NCBI GenBank assembly: GCA_022773025.1 | Contig: JALEZF010000085.1 | Location: 1-41,923, forward strand | Origin: Clostridium sp. | Lineage (GTDB): Bacteria; Bacillota; Clostridia; Clostridiales; Clostridiaceae | Reading direction: 5' to 3' | DNA: 41,923 bases | Shown: piece by piece, positions 16,519 through 24,849 of the stretch | Position numbering within the stretch: position 1 is the first letter of the stretch | Layout of the letters: every line of letters starts with the position of its first letter | Made by a program: the position numbers and the translations under genes | Notes under the pieces: model-generated | Database searches by the model: none | Seen by the model: the letters and a program-made list of their open reading frames with translations, nothing else | Told to the model about the DNA's origin: nothing

Positions 16519-17064
16519 CTATAATATCATTTTCAAACCAAAAATAATTAAAATAATTCCTCCTATAAAATCTGCATACTTTGCTATGAATTTAACTCTC
16601 TTTAAAGATTTTGAAACTATAAAAGCTACCGTAGACAAAAAACAAGTGATAAGTCCTATAAAAATTGTATCAATTCCTATGACCATCATCTTTGTTATAC
16701 CACTTAACACAACAAATCCAACTACCAAAGCATCTATACTTACAGATATGCCTAGAATAAAGTACATTTTAGATTTTAGAAGTATACTTTCTTCATTCTT
16801 TTCCATTCCCTCTTTAATCATCATCATTCCTACTATCATTATGACAATTCCACCAATGGTGTTAGGAACAGATGTGAATCTATTAAACAAATAGCCTATA
16901 TATGCTCCTAAAAAAGAAAAGAAAAATTGAAAGAATCCAAAGGATAGTATAAATAATATTTTATTGTTTCTTCTCACTTGGGGATTTAAGCCTATACTTA
17001 ATGCAATGCCAAAGGCATCTAAAGCTAATGCAACAGAAATTATTATCAGTGAATGTATCTCCAT
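16519..17064 (-). CDS. mntP: MntP/YtaF-type divalent cation efflux membrane protein
   Basis: A 181-residue protein with six membrane segments and the two repeated MntP signatures, DAFGIALSIG (Asp16 on) in segment 1 and DALVVGF in segment 4, which place an Asp in each half of a pseudo-symmetric transporter. MntP exports Mn2+. The start at 17064 is chosen because AAGGAG lies eight bases upstream; the longer open frame would add an AT-encoded hydrophobic stretch without a ribosome site. It lies upstream of the Fur-type regulator in the same direction, with 87 bases between. No yybP-ykoY manganese riboswitch was recognised in its leader. Confidence 0.85.
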   Translation of the reverse strand: MEIHSLIIISVALALDAFGIALSIGLNPQVRRNNKILFILSFGFFQFFFSFLGAYIGYLFNRFTSVPNTIGGIVIMIVGMMMIKEGMEKNEESILLKSKMYFILGISVSIDALVVGFVVLSGITKMMVIGIDTIFIGLITCFLSTVAFIVSKSLKRVKFIAKYADFIGGIILIIFGLKMIL

Positions 17065-17131
17065 ATAAATTCTCCTTATAAAAATAAACTTTATATATAC
17101 TATGGCGTTAAGTATAAAAATATTAATATTT

Positions 17132-17146
17132 TGTAATATTATTACA
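17132..17146. promoter_or_regulatory. 7-1-7 palindrome upstream of mntP
   Basis: TGTAATA-T-TATTACA is a perfect 7-1-7 inverted repeat, the geometry of Fur-family boxes, 68 bases before the mntP start. In DNA this AT-rich, chance palindromes occur, so it is only a candidate. Confidence 0.3.
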
Positions 17147-17390
17147 TTAATACCAAATATCATATGCTATTTTCACCTAGACTCTGATTTTTCAAAATAA
17201 TTCTTTATTTTTCTCCCATTATGTTATATTATATTAGCAGGATACAATCTTAATGTGGCATATTTTGTGCTACATTACTTACAATCATTTTAATTTTATA
17301 ATACTCCTTTATTGCGAGTTATTTTATCCTAGATGATAGCTTTCTGCTTCTCAGCTAAATAGCAGCATGGCAAATCATTCAAAAAGGATA

Positions 17391-17424
17391 TTAGCCTAGG
17401 ATTTTGTCCATTCCTAGGCTTATT
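17391..17424 (+). terminator. Strong hairpin with T tract on the + strand
   Basis: TAGCCTAGGA pairs with TCCTAGGCTTA around a 10-base loop, followed on the + strand by TTATTTTTT. It could serve the desulfurase gene ending at 17427 on the other strand, but there the tail is AATATCCTTTTT, with no T tract directly after the stem, so the orientation fits + transcription better. No + gene precedes it. Confidence 0.5.
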
Positions 17425-17426
17425 TT

Positions 17427-18722
17427 TTAATATCTTATATTGTTAGCAATGCATATCTTATAAACCGCATCTATAAATCTATCCACTTCATTTTTCGTAT
17501 TATACATAGCAAGACTAGCCCTTACAAGTCCTGGTTTCTCTAAATCTGGATTTTTAATGTACTTCTCCATCTCTTCTTCAGATATATCTAAAAGTTTCTC
17601 TATATAAGGATGAGCACAAAAACACCCATTTCTTACTGCTATTCCAAAATTACTTGATAATGTTTCTGCAACATAGCTATGTCTTAACCTCGGAATAGTA
17701 AAACTAACAATTCCCACCTTATTGTTAGCATTCATCGGGCCATAGATTTTTACAGGCAGCTGTGCTAAATTATGCATCAAATATTGGGTAAGGTTTTTCT
17801 CTTCTAAATAGAGTTCATCTAAATCAAGGGCTTTAAGCATATTTATAGAAGCCATAAGTGATATTACTCCTAAAACATTTGGAGTTCCAGCTTCATCCCT
17901 CATTGGAACATCATCCCATATAACTTTGCTTGGGGTAACTAGCTTTATAGTTCCACCACCTGAATATTCAGGCTCTCCACTATCTAATAAATCTTTTCGT
18001 CCAATTATGGCACCTATTCCAAAAGGGGCATACATCTTATGAGCAGAAAATACTAGATAATCTATATCCTCTAAAGGATTTTTACCTATCATACTTATCT
18101 TTTTATGAGGCACATATTGAGCACCATCAACAACTATTAAAGCACCAGCTTCATGAGCTATTCTTGCTATATGATGAATATCATTTATAGCACCAGTCAC
18201 ATTTGACGCTGCTGTTACAGTAATTAATTTTAATCTTCCTTTGTACTTTATTATTTTATTGTTTAAATCGGAAATATCTAAGGTTCCATCATTATTGATG
18301 TCCACATAATCAACTATGCATTTACTTCTCCATGGTAAATCATTGGAGTGATGTTCCATACTTGTTGAAAGAACAACGTCCATATTGCTTTTTATAAGCC
18401 TATAGGAAAGTTTGTTAAGAGCCTCTGTAGTGTTCTTTACATATATGACGGTGCATTTATTTTTATCTGCATTAACAAACTCCAAGACCTTGTCTCGTGA
18501 CTTATCATAAAGTTCTGTAGTTTTTATAGATTTGTATCCTATTCCTCTGTGTATTGATGAGTACCAAGGCGCAAATTCTTCCATACATTCTAATCCATAT
18601 AATAGTGGAGGAGTAGTGGCTGCATTATCAAAATTAATTCCAGTTACCTTATGACCATTTTTAAGAGGCACCTTATTTTCTAATCCTGGAAACAAATTTC
18701 TAATCTTCTGTTTATCATACAT
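17427..18722 (-). CDS. Class V aminotransferase, SufS-like cysteine desulfurase
   Basis: A PLP enzyme expected to take sulfur from cysteine and pass it on as a persulfide. The PLP lysine is K229 (SAHKMYAP), with H124 (MEHHSNDLP) and D199 (VVDGAQ) as cofactor contacts. The catalytic cysteine is C369 in RNGCFCAHPY, the position of the SufS R-x-G-x-x-C motif, with an extra cysteine at 367. The 431 residues fit the type II (SufS) branch, but the sequence around the active Cys differs from canonical SufS (RTGHHCAQP), and no sufBCD/sufU genes are adjacent. It may belong to a SufS-like clostridial branch with another sulfur acceptor. Transcription is divergent from the next gene. Confidence 0.88.
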   Translation of the reverse strand: MYDKQKIRNLFPGLENKVPLKNGHKVTGINFDNAATTPPLLYGLECMEEFAPWYSSIHRGIGYKSIKTTELYDKSRDKVLEFVNADKNKCTVIYVKNTTEALNKLSYRLIKSNMDVVLSTSMEHHSNDLPWRSKCIVDYVDINNDGTLDISDLNNKIIKYKGRLKLITVTAASNVTGAINDIHHIARIAHEAGALIVVDGAQYVPHKKISMIGKNPLEDIDYLVFSAHKMYAPFGIGAIIGRKDLLDSGEPEYSGGGTIKLVTPSKVIWDDVPMRDEAGTPNVLGVISLMASINMLKALDLDELYLEEKNLTQYLMHNLAQLPVKIYGPMNANNKVGIVSFTIPRLRHSYVAETLSSNFGIAVRNGCFCAHPYIEKLLDISEEEMEKYIKNPDLEKPGLVRASLAMYNTKNEVDRFIDAVYKICIANNIRY

Positions 18723-18829
18723 ATATATTTCTCCTTAAATTTTCAATATTTTTTCCACATTTTTGTTAACATTATCCTTTTCCCTACATATTATATATTG
18801 TAGTTATTTACAATTTTGGAGGTTGTTTT

Positions 18830-19432
18830 ATGGTGCATAACAAATTTAATCCTTATATAGAAGATGATTTTAAGGATATTAATTTTTCAGCTCTAGATAC
18901 CGAAAAATTTTCAGATGAATATGATGATTTTAGGAACATAGATACTGATAGCTTAGATATATTTGACACATTTAATGATAACCCTAATTTTAAATCATCT
19001 CCTATGAACTCAATGATAGATAGTGATTTTATCCCTTTCAACGATGTATTTGCTTCGTCTGTGATTCCTTTTGGAGGCGGAATGAGCTATGAAGATAAAC
19101 CTTTCCCTAATACTCAAAATATTCCACAGGCCTCTACTTTGTTAAAGGATATAAAAAATATTGTTGCAGCTGAAAATCCTGAAGCAATAGGAAATGAACC
19201 TATCTCTAAACCTTTGGACATAAACTCGCAAAATCCATCACCTGATAAAAATTCAGATGATGCAAAGAAAATAGTGGACATATATGAAATTGAAAGAATA
19301 TTAAATACTATAGAGGATAAAAATCCACTCATAATTAAAGATTTACTATCTCAAAATCCCTCTTATCCTTCTATGAGGATTCTTTTAAGAAGAATCATAA
19401 TACTAACATTAAAATATCATTACGAAAAATAA
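18830..19432 (+). CDS. Acidic, probably disordered protein of unknown function
   Basis: A 200-residue protein that I do not recognise. The first 150 residues are rich in Asp, Asn, Ser and Pro with few hydrophobics, which suggests disorder. The last 50 (IVDIYEIERILNTIEDKNP... to RILLRRIIILTLKYHYEK) form a basic-hydrophobic helical end that could bind a partner or membrane. GGAGG precedes the ATG by seven bases. It has its own terminator and is divergent from the cysteine desulfurase. A sporulation role is conceivable but unsupported. Confidence 0.65.
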   Translation: MVHNKFNPYIEDDFKDINFSALDTEKFSDEYDDFRNIDTDSLDIFDTFNDNPNFKSSPMNSMIDSDFIPFNDVFASSVIPFGGGMSYEDKPFPNTQNIPQASTLLKDIKNIVAAENPEAIGNEPISKPLDINSQNPSPDKNSDDAKKIVDIYEIERILNTIEDKNPLIIKDLLSQNPSYPSMRILLRRIIILTLKYHYEK

Positions 19433-19433
19433 T

Positions 19434-19477
19434 AATAGGAGCACCGTAAAAATTTTGTGTTTTACAGTGCTCCTATT
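19434..19477. terminator. Bidirectional terminator between convergent genes
   Basis: An 18-bp stem (AATAGGAGCAC then GTAAAA, one mismatch that becomes G-T on the minus strand) and an 8-base loop. T-rich tails occur on both strands; it serves the acidic protein gene (+) and the DUF2207 gene (-). Confidence 0.8.
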
Positions 19478-19488
19478 AATTTGTTACT

Positions 19489-21261
19489 TTAAAATCCGCC
19501 AGCACCTCCGCCGCCGACTCCACCGCCACCTCCAGTGGATATATTTACTCCCATGGAACTTCCACTAAAGGTTGCACTAGTTAGATATATAAATGAATGT
19601 CCTTTTGTAAATCCATCAATGGCAAAATAATTATTAAGCCACAGATTGTCTTTGTAAGCATCGCTACTTATAGCAAAGTTTTTAAATGACTTAAATATAT
19701 CTGGTCCTACACCTAAAGCTATAAAGTATGGCATATATACATCTAGAGGATATTCCTTTGATATATCCTTGAAACTCTTATTTTCAAACTTATCTTTCAA
19801 ATATTTCCATGATGCTTTTTCTCTATATCCCTCATCTGTCATCCTTATAAAACAGCACATAGCAAGAATGAATATGATAACAGATTCTAATATTCCTAGA
19901 ATGCCTAAAGCTATACTGAAATTTATACAAAGTCCTATAGATACAAATAGTTCCGCTACAAAGAATACTAGAAGAATACCTCCGAATCCATATTTACTTT
20001 TATCCCCATATCCTAAAGAGCTGTATTCTTTTCCTATCTCTACAATCCATTTATTGAATCCTTCTGAGAATCCACTCTTAGAATCCTTCATCTTCTCTTC
20101 TATTTCATCTGTTGATATCCTATATGAGTTACCGCTTATATCTTTAAGCCAGGTTAAAAAATATTTTTCATGATTTAAAAGGTCTGTCCATTTTTCTTCT
20201 CTTAAGGTCAATATATAATTATTTTTATTTTCTTCGTCGCCTTCCAGATCAATATAGCCCCTTTGGCTGAGGTCTAAGATAGTACCTATGAATATCTCAC
20301 CATTCCCCATGATCCCAGTAAGCCTTGCTGCCATGGCAGGACTACATAGCTTTGGCTTTATGCTTTTATCTATATTTCCCCTCTTAGTTTTTCTAGAAAA
20401 TAAAATTATAAGAGGTATGTTTATTGCGGTGAAAAGCAAAAATAAATTTTTCATCACTTTGCCAAAAAATATTTTGTCAGCCTCTTTTTTAGCTATTGCT
20501 TCATCATATTTTTTTTCTTTGTCTATTATCATCTGCTTTCCATCATGTTGTTCTACTTTAGCCGCACTTTTTAAAACATCTTTAGAAAATATCACTCTAG
20601 CTGATATAAAATTCTTTGAACCCAAATCATTTATTTCAAAAGATATTCTGTCATCCTTCTCTATTACATCATTATACCTTTTACTTCCTCTTACATATGA
20701 CTTTAAAGGTTCCTTTGAGCTTTTAGGCAGAATTATTGACCCTTTAAACCTATCTACCTTGGTGTCATACCCTTTATCCCAAAAATTAAAATAAAGCTCA
20801 CCTACATCGTTATATAAAACAGCGCAATTTTTTAGCTTATATGTGAATTTAAAATTCCTAGTCACATTTTTTGATGGCACAAATATCTGCACCCTATATA
20901 GATTTTCTTTCTTTTCCTCTACCTTATAAACACCGTAATCGCCTTTTTTAGCATTTTCACTATAAGAAAACTCGCTTTCGCTTCCATTTTCCACAATATA
21001 TGCTTTAAAATCTTCTATTCCACCAGTTCCATTAGCTGACAAATCCCTAAAGGCTCCATTAAACTTCCCATCAAATTTCATAGAGAGATATTCTTCCACA
21101 TATACGTCACCGTTTTCTAAAAGATTCACCTTCATATCAATGCTCTCTATGGTGACATTATCGCTAGCATAAGCCTTAACTGATGGGTACATTATGAAAA
21201 TCACAGCAGCTATAATAGCGCAAAAAAATACTTTTATCCTCTTCCCCCTCATTTTCTTCAC
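19489..21261 (-). CDS. DUF2207 domain membrane protein
   Basis: A 590-residue protein with a signal peptide (about 1-32), an extracytoplasmic DUF2207 domain starting at NVTIESIDMKVNLLENGDVYVEE, a membrane segment near 272-288, a cytoplasmic region, then two further membrane segments around 425-470. The C-terminus ends in a Gly-rich tail (TGGGGGVGGGGAGGF), which is typical of DUF2207 proteins. The family has no established biochemical role. GGGAG precedes the ATG. It appears monocistronic. Confidence 0.88.
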   Translation of the reverse strand: MKKMRGKRIKVFFCAIIAAVIFIMYPSVKAYASDNVTIESIDMKVNLLENGDVYVEEYLSMKFDGKFNGAFRDLSANGTGGIEDFKAYIVENGSESEFSYSENAKKGDYGVYKVEEKKENLYRVQIFVPSKNVTRNFKFTYKLKNCAVLYNDVGELYFNFWDKGYDTKVDRFKGSIILPKSSKEPLKSYVRGSKRYNDVIEKDDRISFEINDLGSKNFISARVIFSKDVLKSAAKVEQHDGKQMIIDKEKKYDEAIAKKEADKIFFGKVMKNLFLLFTAINIPLIILFSRKTKRGNIDKSIKPKLCSPAMAARLTGIMGNGEIFIGTILDLSQRGYIDLEGDEENKNNYILTLREEKWTDLLNHEKYFLTWLKDISGNSYRISTDEIEEKMKDSKSGFSEGFNKWIVEIGKEYSSLGYGDKSKYGFGGILLVFFVAELFVSIGLCINFSIALGILGILESVIIFILAMCCFIRMTDEGYREKASWKYLKDKFENKSFKDISKEYPLDVYMPYFIALGVGPDIFKSFKNFAISSDAYKDNLWLNNYFAIDGFTKGHSFIYLTSATFSGSSMGVNISTGGGGGVGGGGAGGF

Positions 21262-21353
21262 TCCCTACTATATTTTAAAATACCTTTTTATTATATTATA
21301 CTTTGAAAGCTTCATGTCTGTCTTAATTAAATCTTAAAATAATTTTGTCACTC

Positions 21354-21384
21354 TTTAATGAGATTTGCCATAAACCTCATTAAA
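21354..21384. promoter_or_regulatory. Inverted repeat over the promoter of the ABC-F gene
   Basis: TTTAATGAG and CTCATTAAA (9 bp, 13-base spacer) bracket the -35 TTGCCA. It is a candidate operator; the repressor is unknown. Confidence 0.35.
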
Positions 21385-21394
21385 ATAGTATAAT
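21365..21394 (+). promoter_or_regulatory. Promoter of the ABC-F gene
   Basis: TTGCCA (21365-21370), an 18-base spacer and a perfect TATAAT (21389-21394), 36 bases before the ATG. Confidence 0.6.
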
Positions 21395-21430
21395 GTTTAT
21401 AATACTGTATTAGATAAAGGCGGTTTTTTT

Positions 21431-23347
21431 ATGATAGTAATTGGATGTAAAGATATAGTTAAAAGCTATGGAATAGATGTAATTTTAGATAAAGTCACCT
21501 TTAATATAAACGAAGGTGACAAAATAGGACTTATTGGTGCTAACGGTGCTGGAAAGTCCACATTGTTCAAAATCATTGCGGGACTTTTAGATCAAGATAG
21601 TGGAGATATATTTATCGACAAAAATAAAACTTTAGGATATCTGGCTCAGCATCTCTCTCTAAATAATGAGAATACAATTTATAGCGAGGTTCTAAATGTA
21701 TTTAAGGATCTTTTAGATATGGAGCTTAAGCTTAAAGATTTAGAAATCAAAATGGGAGAACCTTACGACCCAGCAAAAGCTAGCTACCATGATAAACTTA
21801 TAAAGGACTATACAACTCTTACTGAAGTTTATGAAAATCGTGGTGGATATACATATAAAGGTACAATATCAAGGGTTCTTAACGGACTTGGTTTTAGTGA
21901 CGAGGATTTTGATAAATCCATAAATATATTAAGTGGTGGTCAAAAAACTAGAGTTGCTCTTTGTAAACTCCTTCTTCAAAATCCAGATATACTCCTTTTA
22001 GATGAACCTACAAACCACTTGGACTTGGAAGCTATAGAATGGCTTGAAGATTATCTTAAGACTTACAAAGGAACCATTGTAGTAATATCCCACGATAGAT
22101 TTTTCTTAGATTCTATATGTAACGGGACTTATGAGCTTATAGGAAAGAAGGTTCAATGTTATAATGCACCTTACACTAAATTTTTAGACCTTAGAAAAAA
22201 GGTCATTGAAGCTCAGCTAAAAGCCTATAATCTTCAACAAGCAGAGATAAAGCGTCAGGAAGAAATAATTGAGAAATTCAGATCATTCAATAGAGAAAAA
22301 AGTATACGTGCTGCAGAAAGCCGTCAAAAATCTTTAGATAAAATGGATCGTTTAGATGCCCCTGTAAAGGAAGCTAAAGGTTCTTCAATAAAGTTTGAAA
22401 CTCAAATAAAGAGTGGAAATGATGTTTTATACATAGAAAACTTAAAGAAATCTTTTGGGGATCATCTTCTTTTCTCCAATGTGAATATGGACATAAAACG
22501 AAGTGAAAAAATAGCTCTTATTGGCGAAAACGGCAGAGGTAAAACTACATTATTTAAAATGATAATGGATATGGAAACACCAGACTGTGGTACTAAAGTT
22601 TTAGGTAAAAATGTGTTTATAGGATACTATGATCAGGAGCAAAAAAACCTTGATGAATCAAAAACTATATTAGACGAAGTATGGGATGCTTTTCCTAATC
22701 TCACAACTACAGAAATAAGAAATGCTCTAGCAGCTTTCTTGTTCAAAGGTGATGATGTGTTCAAAGAGATTCACCTTTTAAGCGGTGGTGAAAAGTGCAG
22801 GATAAACCTTTTAAAGCTTATGCTTTCAAAATCAAACCTGTTACTTTTAGACGAACCTACAAACCACCTAGATATACTGTCAAGAGAAGCTTTAGAGGAA
22901 GCTATTCTAAACTACGATGGAACCCTTATAGTTATCTCCCATGATAGATATTTCTTGAATAAAGTTATCCATAGGATACTAGAACTTAACGAAGATGGAC
23001 TCAAAGAATATCTAGGAAATTACTCTTATTATGCTGAAAAGAAGAAAAATCCTAATCGATATGAAGGCTTAGAAGCTTCAGAGCACAAGAGCAAAACTCA
23101 GCTAAATGATGAAAAGAAAAAGAAACGTGAAGCAGAAAGAGCCGCAAGAGCCAAGGCAGAAGAGATAAAATCCATTGAAAATAAGATATCCAAAGGTGAA
23201 GAAAAGCTTGAAGACCTTCAAAAGCAGCTATGTCTCGAAGAAGTATACTCTAATCCTTCAAAATCTCAAGAAGTCAATAAAGCCATTAGTTCTCTTCAAA
23301 GTGAAATTGAAGAATTATATATGAAATGGGAAGAGCTATCAGAATAA
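21431..23347 (+). CDS. ydiF: ABC-F family ATPase, YdiF type
   Basis: A soluble tandem-ABC protein without membrane parts. ABC-F proteins bind the ribosomal E site and relieve stalled or unfavourable states. ATP site 1 is GANGAGKST at 36-44 with LSGGQKTR and LLLDEPTNHLD; site 2 is GENGRGKTT at 365-373 with LSGGEKCR and LLLDEPTNHLD. The linker between them (about 250-320, containing KFRSFNREKSIRAAESRQKS) corresponds to the P-site tRNA interaction motif. A C-terminal coiled coil (about 550-638) and a total length of 638 match B. subtilis YdiF (about 642). An antibiotic-resistance subtype cannot be excluded by eye. The ribosome site is weak (AAAGGCGG). Confidence 0.92.
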   Translation: MIVIGCKDIVKSYGIDVILDKVTFNINEGDKIGLIGANGAGKSTLFKIIAGLLDQDSGDIFIDKNKTLGYLAQHLSLNNENTIYSEVLNVFKDLLDMELKLKDLEIKMGEPYDPAKASYHDKLIKDYTTLTEVYENRGGYTYKGTISRVLNGLGFSDEDFDKSINILSGGQKTRVALCKLLLQNPDILLLDEPTNHLDLEAIEWLEDYLKTYKGTIVVISHDRFFLDSICNGTYELIGKKVQCYNAPYTKFLDLRKKVIEAQLKAYNLQQAEIKRQEEIIEKFRSFNREKSIRAAESRQKSLDKMDRLDAPVKEAKGSSIKFETQIKSGNDVLYIENLKKSFGDHLLFSNVNMDIKRSEKIALIGENGRGKTTLFKMIMDMETPDCGTKVLGKNVFIGYYDQEQKNLDESKTILDEVWDAFPNLTTTEIRNALAAFLFKGDDVFKEIHLLSGGEKCRINLLKLMLSKSNLLLLDEPTNHLDILSREALEEAILNYDGTLIVISHDRYFLNKVIHRILELNEDGLKEYLGNYSYYAEKKKNPNRYEGLEASEHKSKTQLNDEKKKKREAERAARAKAEEIKSIENKISKGEEKLEDLQKQLCLEEVYSNPSKSQEVNKAISSLQSEIEELYMKWEELSE

Positions 23348-23662
23348 AGCAAATGTAATTCAAGGTTTATCAATAGCTTTTCTATAAATCCCCAGAGACA
23401 GTAGATAGATTTGTGTACTTAAAAATTATCTAACGCCTCAATTCCTAAAATATAAGATTTTTAAAAGGACCCCTTAATGAACCGACCTCCAAATCATTAG
23501 ATTTTTGGTCTAACTTTTTGGGGTCACCTCATAATGAGGTCCTTTTAGTTTGTATTTATTATACTGGATTTTATGAGATTCTCAGTATTACAAATTTAAA
23601 AATCTCATATTCACTATCTAACACTCTTTTTTCTGTATGCACCAGCTCCCACGCAGCTTGAG
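23348..23662. other. Gene-free stretch with a palindromic IS-like scar
   Basis: 315 bases between convergent genes. No good terminator directly follows the ABC-F gene. The main content is the palindromic element at 23462-23547. No coding frame with a ribosome site was seen. Confidence 0.5.
23462..23547. mobile_element. Palindromic remnant resembling IS3/IS150-family ends (MITE-like)
   Basis: The 86-bp stretch is bounded by perfect 10-bp inverted repeats (TAAAAGGACC), and the inverted similarity continues imperfectly for about 40 bases into each side. Read on the minus strand it contains TGACCCCAAAAAGTTAGAC, a sequence that I recall from the terminal repeats of IS150-group IS3 elements. There is no transposase. 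It may be a MITE or the fused ends left after loss of an element; it might also act as a terminator for the ABC-F gene. Confidence 0.4.
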
Positions 23663-24735
23663 TCAACCTTCTGTTTCGAATATAACTCCCAATGCTTTTA
23701 CGGAAAATATATGCCAATTATTTGTTTGTGGAGAACCGAAAGTCATTTCAATAGTTTGCTCAGTCACATCAAAAATCATAGAACGCAAAGTTCCAAAAAA
23801 CTCATTATAATAATGGCAGCATAATCCATTTGGATAGGATAATGATAATAATTGCCTCAGTTCATTTTTAGACACCTTGCCATTGTTTTGAAAAAGTTCG
23901 GTGATTCTGTTGTTGCGGACCACAGAGCTGTCAATCACCATTTTTTCATAAAGCTTTATCTCCTCCAAAACAGTATGATTCGTAGCACTAAGATATGTTT
24001 CTGAGCTTTCTTCACCCAAAATTCGATAGGCTTTATGTCCGTCAATGCATTGCAGAAGCGCAATATGATTACTTTTGTCAGCAACCATTAAGCTGATGTT
24101 ATAGCCGATGGGAGCGTTCATTGTCCAATCAATAGCTTCTTTTACATTCTTGCAGTTTTCCAAAATGCTGCGAATGACAATCCAGAAACTGAAACCGGTC
24201 ACCCCAGCTTTCTGACCGCCTTCAAAATTACCTACGGGCATACCGTTGCTGGCTTTACAAGCGGCGAGACCATGTTCATTCATCCCATCACAACGCCCAA
24301 AAAAATTCAGGGTAGAGCCGATGTGGCGATACTTGCCTTTGATTTCCGTGTAAGCAAAACACATTTCTTCCATGCTATCATTAAAATCATAATTTCTTGC
24401 AAGAAGTGTATGGCCATTTTTCGTTTTGCCAGGCAAAGCAGCCATTAAGCTGCAGCCACCTCCAAATAAGTCATGGCATAGAAAATTACCTGTTCGACTG
24501 AAACACCTACCGTGTCGGCAAAGCCTTGAATTTCTTCATTGATACCACTGCAATATTTATCCAATAAATTTTTGATTTCCGTCATTTTCTTCTTGGGGTA
24601 AGCGTTTGGCGGCAGCAACATTGTTTTAAGCAACTCAGGCTTTGTCAAAGCCCAATTTCCGATTTGCGTTCCCACTTCATAGCTTGAACCCCGCAAATTT
24701 TTTAAAGTCTCTTTTATTTCTTTCAAAATAATCAC
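23663..24735 (-). pseudogene. C45-family acyltransferase/hydrolase (Ntn type), frameshifted at the catalytic cysteine
   Basis: Two frames together make one autoproteolytic C45/acyl-CoA:6-APA-acyltransferase-like protein. The upstream frame (24445-24735) ends ...AMTYLEVAAA then stop. The downstream frame (23663-24445) opens MAALPGKTKNGHTLLARNYDF, the conserved segment that normally follows the nucleophile. Reading the downstream frame backwards gives GGCSLMAALPG, so the catalytic Cys (codon 24452-24454) is in neither predicted product. One missing G in a GG run at 24459-24460 (GAGGGT becoming GAGGT) explains it. The TAATG overlap could let the C-terminal part be translated, but it lacks the nucleophile. 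A sequencing error cannot be excluded. Base use is visibly more GC-rich than in the neighbours, which suggests transfer. Confidence 0.75.
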
Positions 24736-24849
24736 CCTGCCTTTCTCTTTTAGGATAAGACAAAGTGCAATATAATTCTTGATGTTTTTTGCGGATTATA
24801 TAAATAATCCGTAGTTTAATATAACCCTCTATTTAGGTATTCAAATACA

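Larger units (their letters stand above)
17065..17426. other. Gene-free stretch between mntP and the cysteine desulfurase
   Basis: 362 bases. It holds a 15-bp 7-1-7 palindrome (17132-17146), a 10-bp hairpin with one G-T pair (17251-17277: TAATGTGGCA with TGCTACATTA) and a strong terminator-like hairpin (17391-17421). The 17240-17430 part could contain a small RNA on the + strand. No coding frame with a ribosome site was seen. Confidence 0.5.

Noticed and set aside
17065..17250. yybP-ykoY manganese riboswitch in the mntP leader
   Set aside because: The conserved loops of that riboswitch are not recognisable; only a palindrome and AT-rich sequence are present.
19769..20173. A 134-residue open frame on the + strand
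   Set aside because: Also antisense to the DUF2207 gene; low-complexity Ser/Ile/Pro composition typical of a shadow frame.
20288..20794. A 168-residue open frame on the + strand inside the DUF2207 gene
   Set aside because: It is antisense to a well-supported gene, has no ribosome site and its product has no recognisable features.
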